From contig NZ_CP102409.1 of the NCBI RefSeq assembly GCF_024628725.1, positions 3,180,636-3,244,635 on the forward strand: DNA of 64,000 nt, written 5' to 3'. Both the position numbers and the translations under genes were made by a program. The first letter of the stretch is position 1; every line of letters starts with the position of its first letter. The notes under the pieces were generated by a model. That model ran no database searches. It was not told the origin of the DNA and saw nothing but the letters and a program-made list of their open reading frames with translations. Below, piece by piece: positions 16,618 through 25,319 of this stretch. The DNA comes from Ruegeria sp. YS9 (GTDB taxonomy: Bacteria; Pseudomonadota; Alphaproteobacteria; Rhodobacterales; Rhodobacteraceae).

Positions 16618-17913
16618 TTAACGCTTCAGGTTTGTCGTTTCCTGCAACATCTCGTCCACCGTCTGGATCACCGTGGCGCTGGAAGAGTAAGCACGTTGCG
16701 TCTGAATCAATGAGGTCAGCTCGGTCGCTACATCCGTGGTGGATTCCTCACGCGCGAAAGAAACAAGATCCCCGGTCGGGCCTTCGCCCGCATTCCAAAG
16801 AAAGAACGTACCGCTTTCACGGGAAGGCGCGTAAGTTTGGCTGTCCAGCGCGGTCAAACCGTTGGGATTGGGGACATCTGCCAGCGGAATCTGATACATT
16901 CGGCGGCTGACGCCGGTGTCGTACAACGCATAGACATATCCGTTCTCATCAACCTGGACGCTGGTCATTGTGCCAACGGCAGAACCATCTCGTGTGATCG
17001 AAACGGGCGCGAACGTATCGGACAATTGGGTTATACCATCTGCATCCCCGATCAGGCCAATATTTACCTCCATCGGTCCGCCGGCGACGTTGACCATGAC
17101 ACTGCCCGTTGCTGGATCATAAGCACCGCCTGAAACAGCTGTGACGCTGGCCAGAGTGCCACCTGCCGTTCGGTTGTCGGTGAATGTCAGCGTGTATTCA
17201 CCGATGATCGCGCCACCCGAGGCCGAGTCACGCAAGACCATGGTCCATTCGTTGCTGCTGCCGGTTGCGGGAACAGTTGGAACCAACTGGATATCGACGC
17301 TTTCAGACTTGCCGAGATTGTCGAAATACTCAACTGACAAAGGTTGAATGTCGCCCGGCGCGCCCGCATCTGTCGCCGTGGCCGGAAGGTTCATACGCAG
17401 TTTCATTTCCGTGGTTGGGGAACCCGACAGCTGATTCACGCTGAGCTGAATGGGTTCAAGCGCGGCGGGTGTGTCGCGCGAAACCGGTGGAATAGTGCCA
17501 TCAGGTGCCGCCCGCCACCCCAGAAGAACAAGACCGGATTCGGTAACCAAATACCCCTCGTCGTTGGTGCGGAATGACCCGGTTGTTGTCAGCAGCATCT
17601 CGTTCGAGCTATTCCCGATCTGCGAACTGGGGCGCACAGGCAACATGCCGCGCCCGCGAACTGCCAGATCGGTTGAGTTGCTGGTCGTGACCAGGGGCCC
17701 GCGTTGATCAATCATGCGCTGGCTTGTCGTCCGCACGCCGCCTGCCGAATAGCTGCCACCCTGGCCCGACGTGACCATTGAATGAAAATCCGTCTCGACC
17801 CGTTTATACCCATAGGTCGAAGAGTTCGCGATGTTGTCGGAAATCGTCGCCAACCTGTTGGCATTGGCTTTCAGCGCCGCCACACCGGCATTGAGCGAAG
17901 AGGAAATGGTCAT
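16618..17913 (-). CDS. flgE: Flagellar hook protein
   Basis: Builds the flexible hook. 431 residues, with the N-terminal motif MTISSSLNAGVAALKANANRLATISDNIANSSTYGYKR and the C-terminal motif ELTSLIQTQRAYSSSATVIQTVDEMLQETTNLKR, plus a Gly/Thr/Ser-rich middle typical of the hook D1/D2 domains. ATG 17913 with an AAGGGC ribosome site is chosen over an in-frame GTG that would add 12 residues. A near-perfect CtrA box lies 54 bases upstream of the ATG. Confidence 0.96.
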   Translation of the reverse strand: MTISSSLNAGVAALKANANRLATISDNIANSSTYGYKRVETDFHSMVTSGQGGSYSAGGVRTTSQRMIDQRGPLVTTSNSTDLAVRGRGMLPVRPSSQIGNSSNEMLLTTTGSFRTNDEGYLVTESGLVLLGWRAAPDGTIPPVSRDTPAALEPIQLSVNQLSGSPTTEMKLRMNLPATATDAGAPGDIQPLSVEYFDNLGKSESVDIQLVPTVPATGSSNEWTMVLRDSASGGAIIGEYTLTFTDNRTAGGTLASVTAVSGGAYDPATGSVMVNVAGGPMEVNIGLIGDADGITQLSDTFAPVSITRDGSAVGTMTSVQVDENGYVYALYDTGVSRRMYQIPLADVPNPNGLTALDSQTYAPSRESGTFFLWNAGEGPTGDLVSFAREESTTDVATELTSLIQTQRAYSSSATVIQTVDEMLQETTNLKR

Positions 17914-17967
17914 GGGTGCGCCCTTCTGTTGCGTCCGTCTTTGATGCAACAGGTAACGCGCTGCCCC

Positions 17968-17982
17968 TTAACAGCGCGCTAA
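17968..17982 (-). promoter_or_regulatory. CtrA-type box upstream of flgE
   Basis: TTAACAGCGCGCTAA fits the alphaproteobacterial CtrA site TTAA-N7-TTAA at seven of eight positions. It lies in the short motB-flgE gap, 54 bases before the flgE ATG, close to the same distance found upstream of motB and fliI. Confidence 0.6.
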
Positions 17983-18004
17983 CATGTAAAATACGCTCTA
18001 TCAT

Positions 18005-18844
18005 TTAGGGCTGGCGCAGGAAGATCACTTCGATCCTGTTGTTCCGCGCAGCCATGGGATTTTCGGCGAACAGTTCTCTGTCGGCATGGCCCGCAACACG
18101 ATCCATCCTTTGTGCCGCAACGCCCTTGTCTTGCAGCAACTGGCGCAATTTTTGAGCCCTTGCCGTGGACAACTCCCAGGCTGTGTTGCGCGCCTGTACG
18201 ACCGGAGATGCGCTGACATGCCCTTCGACAGCGATCGAATTGACGACAAGATCCGAGGCTCGGGCGAGGATCAGGGCCAGGGACCGCAGAAAGCTGGTTG
18301 GTTTGTCAGAGCCCGATTCGAACAATGCCTGATCGTCGGTGTCGAACAGTTCCACCACCAATCCTTCATCTGTGACCCGTGTGACGATATGCTTGAGCAG
18401 CTTGTCCGAGACCTCGCTTTCACCCGTGCGCCCCAGCAGTTGCGCCTCCAACGTAGTGAAGTCTTCCTTGTTCCCTTTGCCGCCGCCCTCGGCATTCACT
18501 CCGATCGAGCCGCGGGCCTGATGCGATTCGGTCGGGTGTGTGGTCGTGGCACCCTGACCGTCCCGCAGCAGCACTTCTTCAGACAGCATGCTGTCGCCGC
18601 CAAACGCCCCGTCTCCGCCGCCGGATTCCGGGCTCAGCGGGATTGTTGGCGCGAAATAATCCGCCAACCCTTTTCGTTGCTGTTCCGTTGTTGCGTTCAG
18701 CAGCCACATCAACATGAAGAAGGCCATCATGGCCGTCACAAAGTCGGCATACGCGACTTTCCACGCGCCACCGTGATGGCCATCGCCACCCGATACACGC
18801 TTCTTCTTGATGATGATTGGCGCCGCATTGGTTTGCGCACCCAT
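18005..18844 (-). CDS. motB: Flagellar motor stator protein MotB
   Basis: Anchors the stator to peptidoglycan and carries the ion-binding Asp. 279 residues: a basic N-terminus (IIIKKKRVSGGDGHHGGAWKVAYADF), one membrane helix beginning at the catalytic Asp in YADFVTAMMAFFMLMWLLNA, a periplasmic linker, and a C-terminal OmpA-like peptidoglycan-binding domain (SIAVEGHVSASP...NTAWELSTARAQKL...MAARNNRIEVIFL). ATG 18844 has AGGTGG at good spacing. The stator partner MotA is not adjacent, which is unusual. Confidence 0.94.
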   Translation of the reverse strand: MGAQTNAAPIIIKKKRVSGGDGHHGGAWKVAYADFVTAMMAFFMLMWLLNATTEQQRKGLADYFAPTIPLSPESGGGDGAFGGDSMLSEEVLLRDGQGATTTHPTESHQARGSIGVNAEGGGKGNKEDFTTLEAQLLGRTGESEVSDKLLKHIVTRVTDEGLVVELFDTDDQALFESGSDKPTSFLRSLALILARASDLVVNSIAVEGHVSASPVVQARNTAWELSTARAQKLRQLLQDKGVAAQRMDRVAGHADRELFAENPMAARNNRIEVIFLRQP

Positions 18845-18891
18845 CTCCACCACCTTTTTATCACCCGACTATCGGGATAGCAGCGCAGGTC

Positions 18892-18906
18892 TTAAGGTGG
18901 CCTTAA
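18892..18906 (-). promoter_or_regulatory. Perfect CtrA box upstream of motB
   Basis: TTAAGGTGGCCTTAA is an exact TTAA-N7-TTAA match, in the 85-base gap between fliI and motB, 47 bases before the motB ATG. CtrA control of flagellar genes is established in Rhodobacterales and Caulobacter. It implies that motB has its own promoter although fliI is transcribed toward it. Confidence 0.72.
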
Positions 18907-18929
18907 CACTTAAAACTGTTCAGAGTTCG

Positions 18930-20267
18930 CTAACGCGGCAGGCCGGCCGAAGCACGGCGCAGAATCAGGGACAGCCGGTTAAAGCTGTTTTCAATCCCTT
19001 CGGAATCGGGTTTGCCGAAAAATGCGTCCAACTCCTCATGAACGCGCACGGCCTGATCCAAGAGCGGGTCTGATCCTTCTGAATACAGCCCGGCCTTTAT
19101 CATGACTTCGGATTGTTCGTAGCTGCCGACAAGTTTGCGGGTTTCGTTGATCATCTGGTTCTCGGCCTCGGACGCGGCCTCTGGAAGGCTGCGGGATACG
19201 GATTTGCTTAGATCGATGGCCGGGAAGCGCCCGCGTTCGGCAATCTCGCGGCTGAGCACGATATGCCCGTCCAACACACCGCGCAGAATGTCGGCGATGG
19301 GTTCATCCATGTCGGACCCCGCAACCAGGACGCTGAACACGGCAGTGATATCACCCTGCTCCTGCGTGCCGGGGCCTGCGCGTTCACACAGGTTGGCAAT
19401 CAGGGGGGTGACAGAGGGCGGATACCCTCGGAGTGACGGGGCTTCGCCCATGGCAACGGCGATTTCACGGTGCGCTTCCGCGAAACGGGTTACCGAATCG
19501 GCCAGAAACAGAACGTTCAGCCCCAGATCCCGCAGGAACTCGGCCGCCGACATGGCCGACCACGCGCACCGCCTGCGCGCCAATGCAGACTGGTCGGACG
19601 TCGCGGCGACCACGATAGTGCGCTTCATGGCTTCCGGGCCTATGGCGCGGGCAACAAACTCGTTCACTTCACGCCCGCGTTCGCCGACAAGAGCCACCAC
19701 AACCACGTCAGCCTGCATGAAGCGCGCCAGCGTCGACAGCAGCGTCGATTTCCCCACACCCGATCCCGCAAACAACCCAACGCGTTGACCGCGTACAATC
19801 GGCAGCATGGTGTTGAGAACCGATAGTCCGGTGGCCATCCGCTTTCCCAATGGCTTGCGCGCCACCGCAGGCGGGGGGGCTTGCATGATGTCGCGATCCT
19901 GTGGCCCGTTCAGCAGGGGTTTTCCGTCCAGCGGTTTGCCAAACGGATCTATGACGCGCCCAAGCCAGTGCAATGCAGGCGCGAACCCCGGCGAGGGATC
20001 AAGGTACACACGGTCCCCCAGGCTGACACCGTCCGGGGCGGAACCCGGAATCATGTGAACATGGTCTGCACCGACATGCAGCACTTCACCGGCCAGATCG
20101 GGCCCCGCGCGCCGCCGCAATGTAAGCAAGTCTCCGATTCGGGCATGTTCGTTGAGGCCACTGATCTCGATCAACCCTTGTGCGACGCCGCTGACCAGGC
20201 CCACGTGGCGGATCGAAGTCATCCGATCAAATTCATGTTTCAGAAGCATCGGGTCGAGATCAGACAT
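18930..20267 (-). CDS. fliI: Flagellum-specific export ATPase
   Basis: Hexameric ATPase that energises flagellar protein export, related to F1 beta subunits. 445 residues; Walker A is GLFAGSGVGKSTLL, Walker B VVVALVGERGREVNEF, and the family segment PSLRGYPPSVTPLIANLCERAG is present. ATG 20267 has a GGAG site, and the long open frame upstream of it is a shadow of flgB. It is divergent from flgB over an 87-base gap. FliH, its usual regulator, is absent here; a FliJ-like gene lies 4.7 kb away at 24933-25319. Confidence 0.95.
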   Translation of the reverse strand: MSDLDPMLLKHEFDRMTSIRHVGLVSGVAQGLIEISGLNEHARIGDLLTLRRRAGPDLAGEVLHVGADHVHMIPGSAPDGVSLGDRVYLDPSPGFAPALHWLGRVIDPFGKPLDGKPLLNGPQDRDIMQAPPPAVARKPLGKRMATGLSVLNTMLPIVRGQRVGLFAGSGVGKSTLLSTLARFMQADVVVVALVGERGREVNEFVARAIGPEAMKRTIVVAATSDQSALARRRCAWSAMSAAEFLRDLGLNVLFLADSVTRFAEAHREIAVAMGEAPSLRGYPPSVTPLIANLCERAGPGTQEQGDITAVFSVLVAGSDMDEPIADILRGVLDGHIVLSREIAERGRFPAIDLSKSVSRSLPEAASEAENQMINETRKLVGSYEQSEVMIKAGLYSEGSDPLLDQAVRVHEELDAFFGKPDSEGIENSFNRLSLILRRASAGLPR

Positions 20268-20316
20268 CTTGGGTTCTCCAATTGGGTTCTGAAAACGGTT
20301 TTTAAAGGAATCGGGG

Positions 20317-20331
20317 TTAAGCCTTGATTGA
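20317..20331. promoter_or_regulatory. CtrA-like box in fliI/flgB divergent promoter
   Basis: TTAAGCCTTGATTGA matches TTAA-N7-TTAA at seven of eight positions. It is 49 bases upstream of the fliI ATG, the same spacing as the motB box, and 23 bases before the flgB ATG. A further TTAA at 20302-20305 could form a weaker site for flgB. Confidence 0.45.
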
Positions 20332-20354
20332 AATTGATCGAGGGAGAAGCCCCG

Positions 20355-20741
20355 ATGTTCTATGACTTGAACGTCCTTAAGACTGCGTACGCAATGGCAA
20401 CCCATGCCGGGCAACGGCAGGCGGTGATTGCGCGCAACATGGCCAATTCGGATACGCCAGGCTACCAGCCGCGCGATATCGAACCCTTCCATACAGCACT
20501 TGAAACCTCGGGACGCGAAGTGACCATGGTGGCTACGCGGCGGGGTCATCTGCACGGCGGTACAGGTGCGCAGCCATGGGCAGAGCATCAGGCCGTTCCG
20601 TCGGGTGATCCAAATGGCAACGGTGTATCGCTTGAAGAAGAGATGCTGAAATCGGTCGAGGTCAAACGACAGCACGACCGCGCGTTGGCGATCTACAAAT
20701 CCTCGATCAACATCCTTCGCACCAGTCTGGGACGTGGATAA
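20355..20741 (+). CDS. flgB: Flagellar proximal rod protein FlgB
   Basis: Proximal rod component. 128 residues with the rod N-terminal motif KTAYAMATHAGQRQAVIARNMANSDTPGYQPRDI and a C-terminal helix (EEEMLKSVEVKRQHDRALAIYKSSINILRTSLGRG). ATG 20355 has GAGGGAGAA upstream; a TTG nine codons earlier is rejected. First gene of a tightly packed operon flgB-flgC-fliE-fliQ-flgF-flgG-flgA-flgH-fliL. Confidence 0.94.
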   Translation: MFYDLNVLKTAYAMATHAGQRQAVIARNMANSDTPGYQPRDIEPFHTALETSGREVTMVATRRGHLHGGTGAQPWAEHQAVPSGDPNGNGVSLEEEMLKSVEVKRQHDRALAIYKSSINILRTSLGRG

Positions 20742-20752
20742 GGGGGCCGAGG

Positions 20753-21139
20753 ATGAGCGATTTTTCCCACTCACTTGCGGCATCCGCCAGCGCCCTGCGT
20801 GCGCAGGCAGCCCGTCTGCGCCACGTGTCCGAAAACATATCGAATGCGGATACGCCCGGGTATCAGCGCAAGACGGTGCCGTTTGAGACCATAGAAAAAG
20901 ATGGTCAGAACGTGGTGCAAGCCGGCCGCGTAAAGCTTGATCGACGCGACCTGACACGAATTTTCGACCCCGGCCACCCGATGGCAGATGCCAGTGGTCA
21001 CTATCTGGGATCGAATGTCGATCTGATGATCGAAATAGCCGACGCGCGCGAGGCGCAACGGAGCTACGAAGCCAACCTCAAGATGTTCGATCAAACACGG
21101 CAAATGTCGTCGTCATTGATGGAACTGCTCAGAAAATAA
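20753..21139 (+). CDS. flgC: Flagellar proximal rod protein FlgC
   Basis: Proximal rod component of 128 residues. It shows the axial N-terminal motif (LAASASALRAQAARLRHVSENISNADTPGYQRK) and the FlgC C-terminus with IADAREAQRSYEANLKMFDQTRQM. Eleven bases after flgB, twelve before fliE. Confidence 0.95.
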   Translation: MSDFSHSLAASASALRAQAARLRHVSENISNADTPGYQRKTVPFETIEKDGQNVVQAGRVKLDRRDLTRIFDPGHPMADASGHYLGSNVDLMIEIADAREAQRSYEANLKMFDQTRQMSSSLMELLRK

Positions 21140-21151
21140 AGGACAGCCAGA

Positions 21152-21442
21152 ATGGACATCCGATCATTGAACGCCGCGCAGAATTATGCCGGCGCCCGTC
21201 CTGCAACCCAGGCCGACCCCGATCACCCGGGCATGGTGCAGGGGCTGAAGGCAAGTTTTCAGGACTTTGCATCCACGTTGAAACACAGCGAGCAGATGTC
21301 GCAGACCGCGATGGTCGGGCAAGCCGACCCGCACGCGCTGGTGCAGGCGCTGGCACAGACCGAACTGGCCGTTGAGACAGCTGTGATCGTTCGCAACAAG
21401 GTGGTCGAGGCCTATCAGGAAATCCTTCGGATGCCGGTCTGA
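21152..21442 (+). CDS. fliE: Flagellar hook-basal body protein FliE
   Basis: Connects the MS-ring to the proximal rod. 96 residues; C-terminal signature ALVQALAQTELAVETAVIVRNKVVEAYQEILRMPV is diagnostic. Normal length for alphaproteobacterial FliE. Sits between flgC and fliQ, spaced 12 and 4 bases. Confidence 0.94.
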   Translation: MDIRSLNAAQNYAGARPATQADPDHPGMVQGLKASFQDFASTLKHSEQMSQTAMVGQADPHALVQALAQTELAVETAVIVRNKVVEAYQEILRMPV

Positions 21443-21446
21443 TACG

Positions 21447-21719
21447 ATGCTGAGCGAAGGTCTTTTCTATGACATCGTGCGTCAGGCTCTTTGGATCGCC
21501 GTCATCACATCGGTCCCGATTCTGGCAGTTGCTCTGGTGTCAGGCCTGGTCGTTGGTCTGTTTCAGGCTCTGACGTCGATACAGGAAATGACGCTGACCT
21601 TTGTTCCCAAACTGATCGCCATCGTCGTCGTGTTCTGGATCTCGATGGGGTTCATGACTCAGACCCTTGTTACGTTTTTCACCGGTACGCTTGTTCCATT
21701 GATCGCAGGAGGTCGCTGA
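21447..21719 (+). CDS. fliQ: Flagellar export gate protein FliQ
   Basis: Small subunit of the FliPQR export gate. 90 residues with two membrane helices and the conserved loop LVVGLFQALTSIQEMTLTFVPKLIAI. Its stop overlaps the ATG of flgF. FliP, its obligate partner, is not in this window, whereas FliR is at 26.4-27.2 kb. Confidence 0.95.
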   Translation: MLSEGLFYDIVRQALWIAVITSVPILAVALVSGLVVGLFQALTSIQEMTLTFVPKLIAIVVVFWISMGFMTQTLVTFFTGTLVPLIAGGR

Positions 21720-22429
21720 TGGACACCGCCTATGTCACCCTGTCCCGCCAGTCCGGGCTGATGAATGAAATGCGCCTGGTGGCGAATAACATCGCAAATG
21801 CCAACACGACCGGCTATCGCCAGCAGGGGCTGGTGTTCTCGGAATACATTCGAGATATGCCGAACAGCCCCTCCCTCTCCATGAGCCGGGCCGAGGCGCG
21901 AAATACGTTAATGCAACAAGGCGTGCTGACGCAAACCGGCGGGCAATTTGATTTTGCCATCGAAGGCGACGGTTTCTTCATGGTCGAAACCCAGGATGGC
22001 AACCGGCTGACGCGGGCTGGCAGCTTTTCTCCCAATGCCGATGGCGATCTGGTTTCAATGGATGGCGCGCGCGTGCTCGATGCCAATGGCGCGCCTGTGT
22101 TCATCCCGCCTGACGCGGCGTCAATCGATGTCGGCAGCGACGGAACGCTGAGTGTCGATGGTCAGCTTCTGGGTCAGCTGGGCGTTTTCAACGTCGCCGA
22201 TACGAATGAACTTGTACGCGAAGGAAACACTCGTTTCCGCACCGACGGTGCAATTGAGCCGGTCGACGAGCCGGTGGTTTTGCATCGCTTTCTCGAAGGG
22301 TCAAACGTGAATGCGATTCAGCAAGTGACCCGTTTGGTGGAAATCCAGCGCGCCTATGAGCTGGGGCAAAGCTTTCTTGAGAGTGAAGATGAGCGCGTGC
22401 GTGGAGCACTCAAGGCGCTGATGCGCTGA
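21719..22429 (+). CDS. flgF: Flagellar distal/proximal rod protein FlgF
   Basis: Rod component of 236 residues. The N-terminus TAYVTLSRQSGLMNEMRLVANNIANANTTGYRQQGLVFSEYI and the basal-body C-terminal motif VTRLVEIQRAYELGQSFLESEDERVRGALKALMR define it. The ATG overlaps the fliQ stop (TGATG) with GGAGG upstream, so the longer open frame is not used. Followed by flgG, its usual partner. Confidence 0.94.
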   Translation: MDTAYVTLSRQSGLMNEMRLVANNIANANTTGYRQQGLVFSEYIRDMPNSPSLSMSRAEARNTLMQQGVLTQTGGQFDFAIEGDGFFMVETQDGNRLTRAGSFSPNADGDLVSMDGARVLDANGAPVFIPPDAASIDVGSDGTLSVDGQLLGQLGVFNVADTNELVREGNTRFRTDGAIEPVDEPVVLHRFLEGSNVNAIQQVTRLVEIQRAYELGQSFLESEDERVRGALKALMR

Positions 22430-22450
22430 TTTGGATGAGGAGAGTTGGAC

Positions 22451-23236
22451 ATGCGGGCCCTTAAAATTGCCGCCACCGGGATGACAGCACAACAGATGCG
22501 GGTCGAGACGATCTCGAACAACCTCGCGAATATGAATACCACCGGCTACAACGCGCGACGGGCCGAGTTCGCCGACCTGCATTATCAACAGATGGCGCGG
22601 GCCGGCACCGTGAATGCGTCGGACGGAACGGTTCTGCCCACGGGTATTCAACTGGGTCTGGGTGTGCGACCGGCAGCGGTGACAGTGCAATTGGAACAAG
22701 GCGCCTTGTCGGCCACCGGGAGCGATCTGGATGTTGCAATCGAAGGTCGCGGATATCTGGAGGTGACCTTGCCCAGCGGTCAGGCCGCTTATACGCGCGA
22801 CGGCAGCTTGAAGCGGTCGGCGGAAGGACTGATCGTTACCTCTGACGGGTTTGCGGTTTCGCCTGAAATCACCATCCCCGACGATGCGCGTTCTGTTTCG
22901 ATCAACGCGTCGGGCGAGGTCTATGCATATTTTGACGATTCCCCCGAAGGTCAGTTGCTTGGCGAGTTTACGCTGGCCAGTTTTTCGAACGCCAAAGGGC
23001 TGGAAGCCGTCGGAAGCAATCTGTTCAAGGAAACCGAAGCGTCCGGTGCTCCGGTTCTGGGTGCGCCGGGCGAAGACGGTCTGGGAACTTTGCGGCAGGG
23101 ATATCTGGAAGACAGCTCGGTTGACGCCGTTCGCGAAGTTACCGAGCTGATCGAAGCGCAACGCGGCTATGAGATGAATGCCAAAGTCATCACCGCGGTG
23201 GACCAGATGATGAGCGCGACAACGCAGGTACGGTGA
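22451..23236 (+). CDS. flgG: Flagellar distal rod protein FlgG
   Basis: Distal rod, 261 residues as in other bacteria. N-terminus MRALKIAATGMTAQQMRVETISNNLANMNTTGYNARR; C-terminus VTELIEAQRGYEMNAKVITAVDQMMSATTQVR. ATG 22451 is spaced properly from GGAGA; TTG 22445 is too close. Its stop overlaps the flgA ATG. Confidence 0.97.
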   Translation: MRALKIAATGMTAQQMRVETISNNLANMNTTGYNARRAEFADLHYQQMARAGTVNASDGTVLPTGIQLGLGVRPAAVTVQLEQGALSATGSDLDVAIEGRGYLEVTLPSGQAAYTRDGSLKRSAEGLIVTSDGFAVSPEITIPDDARSVSINASGEVYAYFDDSPEGQLLGEFTLASFSNAKGLEAVGSNLFKETEASGAPVLGAPGEDGLGTLRQGYLEDSSVDAVREVTELIEAQRGYEMNAKVITAVDQMMSATTQVR

Positions 23237-23652
23237 TGCGATATCTGGTTCTTTCTCTGGTGCTGCTGGCGCCAATTGCCGCCCAGGCTGACATCGTGGT
23301 GCCGACACGCACGATCCGGGCCAAGGAAGTCATTTCTGCGGCCGATCTCGAGTTGAAGCCAACAGATGTTGCGGATGCAATTTCCGACCCTGACCTTCTG
23401 ATCGGACAAGAGGCCCGGGTGGCGCTCTACCCCGGTCGGCCAATTCGCGGCTCTGATGTCGGGCCACCTGCCATCGTGGATCGAAACGATCTGGTCGTGC
23501 TGGTGTTCAGCAGCCAACCCTTGTCGATCACCACAGAGGGCCGGGCCTTGGGGCGCGGTGCGGCGGGGGATCGCATTCGGGTCATGAACCTTTCATCCCG
23601 AACAACCGTAACAGGCCGAATCCGTCCGGACGGTCAAATCGAGGTACAGTGA
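23236..23652 (+). CDS. flgA: P-ring assembly chaperone FlgA
   Basis: Periplasmic chaperone for FlgI. 138 residues with a signal peptide (MRYLVLSLVLLAPIAAQA) and the SAF domain (VVPTRTIRAKEVISAADLELKP...YPGRPIRGSDV). It lacks the long N-terminal domain of enterobacterial FlgA (about 219 residues); the short form is common in alphaproteobacteria. Overlaps flgG and flgH by one base at each end (TGATG). Confidence 0.92.
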   Translation: MRYLVLSLVLLAPIAAQADIVVPTRTIRAKEVISAADLELKPTDVADAISDPDLLIGQEARVALYPGRPIRGSDVGPPAIVDRNDLVVLVFSSQPLSITTEGRALGRGAAGDRIRVMNLSSRTTVTGRIRPDGQIEVQ

Positions 23653-24383
23653 TGCACGGATTGCCAAAAACCCTTGTCCTGACGGCTTTTGTCTTGTCCG
23701 CATGTGGTCGAATGGATCATTTGGGCAAACCGCCAAGTTTCACACCCAACGAGGATTCCCCGGAACAGGTTGCAATGTTGTGGCCGGGTTTGCCATTGCA
23801 CACCCAACCCCAGCGAAACGTCGACCGGTCCTCTTTGTGGAGCGGCGGGCAGCATTCGCTTTTGGGCGACCAGCGCGCGATCAAGAAAGGCGACATCCTG
23901 ACCGTTGTCATCGAGTTGGACGAGAAGGCCGAAATTTCGAACAACACCAGACGATCCAGATCTGGGTCCGAGAACCTTGAAGTCCCCAGCCTCTTTGGCC
24001 TGCCTCAGCGTGTGCAAAAGAACCTGCCCCAGGGCGCGTCCTTGGATGAAGCCGTTTCGATTGAGGCGGATTCCTCAAGCTCTGGCCGCGGATCCGTCAG
24101 GAGAAACGAAAAACTGACTCTGCGTGTTGCCGCAACGGTGCTGGATGTGTTGCCGAACGGAATTCTTTCAATATCGGGATCCCAGGAGTTGCGGGTCAAC
24201 TTCGAGCTGCGAGAACTTCTTGTCACGGGATATGTCCGCCCGCAGGACATCTCGCGGCAAAACGAAATAACCTATGACAAAATCGCGTCAGCGCGCGTGT
24301 CATATGGCGGCAGAGGGCAGATAACGGATGTCCAGCAACCCCGCTATGGTCAGCAAGTTCTTGATTCCCTTTTGCCGTTCTGA
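23652..24383 (+). CDS. flgH: Flagellar L-ring lipoprotein FlgH
   Basis: Outer-membrane L-ring. 243 residues. A lipobox (LVLTAFVLSAC) gives an acylated Cys at about residue 17. The FlgH core follows: SLWSGGQHSLLGDQRAIKKGDILTVVI..., LPNGILSISGSQEL, and the C-terminal GYVRPQDISRQNEITYDKIASARVSYGGRGQ. Start overlaps the flgA stop. Confidence 0.96.
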   Translation: MHGLPKTLVLTAFVLSACGRMDHLGKPPSFTPNEDSPEQVAMLWPGLPLHTQPQRNVDRSSLWSGGQHSLLGDQRAIKKGDILTVVIELDEKAEISNNTRRSRSGSENLEVPSLFGLPQRVQKNLPQGASLDEAVSIEADSSSSGRGSVRRNEKLTLRVAATVLDVLPNGILSISGSQELRVNFELRELLVTGYVRPQDISRQNEITYDKIASARVSYGGRGQITDVQQPRYGQQVLDSLLPF

Positions 24384-24392
24384 GGTGAGACC

Positions 24393-24899
24393 GTGGTTGC
24401 GAAATTGATCCCCGTGATTTTTCTGATTGTTGGACTCGGCGCGGGTATTGGCGCGGGGCTGGCTTTTGCACCTGCGAAAAAACCTGAAACCGCGGTTGCC
24501 GAAGAAAAAGCAGTCAAAGAGGACAAGGCGACCGGCAAGAAAACAGGAAAATCAAAGGAAAAGGGCGAGGCGAAAAGCTTTGAATATCTGAAAATGACCA
24601 AGCAATTCGTCGTCCCCGTTGTGAAAGACGACCAGATCGAAGCCATGGTAACGCTGTCGCTGAGCCTTGAGGCGAACCCGGCAATTACAGAAACCTATTA
24701 TGCAATCGAGCCTAAACTCAGGGATGGCTTTCTTCAGGTTCTTTTTGACCAAGCAAACACGGGTGGTTTTGACGGGGCTTTTACAGAATCCGGGAACCTG
24801 GATGTATTGCGGAAATCCTTGCTGGAAGTGGCGCGCAAAGAATTTGGCGACGACGTGTCCAAAGTGCTGATCCTGAGTGTAAACCGACAAGACAGCTGA
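24393..24899 (+). CDS. fliL: Flagellar basal body-associated protein FliL
   Basis: Inner-membrane protein that supports the stator. 168 residues, GTG start: one N-terminal membrane helix (LIPVIFLIVGLGAGIGAGLAF), a Lys/Glu-rich linker and a periplasmic FliL domain ending in LLEVARKEFGDDVSKVLILSVNRQDS. Last gene of the flgB operon; it converges with the FliJ-like gene after 33 bases. Confidence 0.9.
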   Translation: MVAKLIPVIFLIVGLGAGIGAGLAFAPAKKPETAVAEEKAVKEDKATGKKTGKSKEKGEAKSFEYLKMTKQFVVPVVKDDQIEAMVTLSLSLEANPAITETYYAIEPKLRDGFLQVLFDQANTGGFDGAFTESGNLDVLRKSLLEVARKEFGDDVSKVLILSVNRQDS

Positions 24900-24932
24900 C
24901 ACTGGTCAGCCCGAAACTTCGGACCGGTCAAG

Positions 24933-25319
24933 CTATGGCCCGAAGTGCTTTTTGGTTTTTGCTTTTCGGTTTGCCTGCTGAACGTTCTTCCGCAGTGTTT
25001 CCACGGCTTGTTTTCGCCCAAAAGCAGCACGTAAAGCTTCCATTCCGGCCAGTTTCTGCGCGAGGGTTCGTGCCAGTTGCAGGTTCAATTGTCTCCGCGT
25101 CGCGGACTCCCAACTATTCCAGAGAACGTCGGTTCCTGAAACCTGATAGCCTTCGACCTTGGTGCTGTCTTGGCGCGCCTGATGGAGTTGACTGTCCAAT
25201 CTGGCAAGTTGCTGCCTGATCCGTGCCTCGGCCTCCAGGATCGGTCGCAGCGCTTGAAATTGCTTCTGAAACGCTGCGTCGGTCACTTTTTCCAGATCGG
25301 GTAATTGCGTGCGAGTCAT
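24933..25319 (-). CDS. FliJ-like coiled-coil flagellar protein
   Basis: 128 residues, soluble, mostly two long helices with heptads (FQALRPILEAEARIRQQLARLDSQLHQARQ and later RRQLNLQLARTLAQKLAGMEALRAAFGRKQAVETL) and a Trp-containing joint (VLWNSWES). Length, antiparallel coiled-coil layout and the bulky-residue pattern before the second helix resemble FliJ, the export ATPase stalk. Sequence identity is too low to name it firmly. It follows flhB with a four-base overlap, so it belongs to the export-gate operon. It could instead be a general export chaperone. Confidence 0.6.
   Translation of the reverse strand: MTRTQLPDLEKVTDAAFQKQFQALRPILEAEARIRQQLARLDSQLHQARQDSTKVEGYQVSGTDVLWNSWESATRRQLNLQLARTLAQKLAGMEALRAAFGRKQAVETLRKNVQQANRKAKTKKHFGP

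Noticed and set aside
20268..20957. Upstream extension of fliI to 20957
   Set aside because: The extra 230 residues lie antisense to flgB and flgC; the ATG at 20267 has a ribosome site and starts the family's conserved N-terminus.
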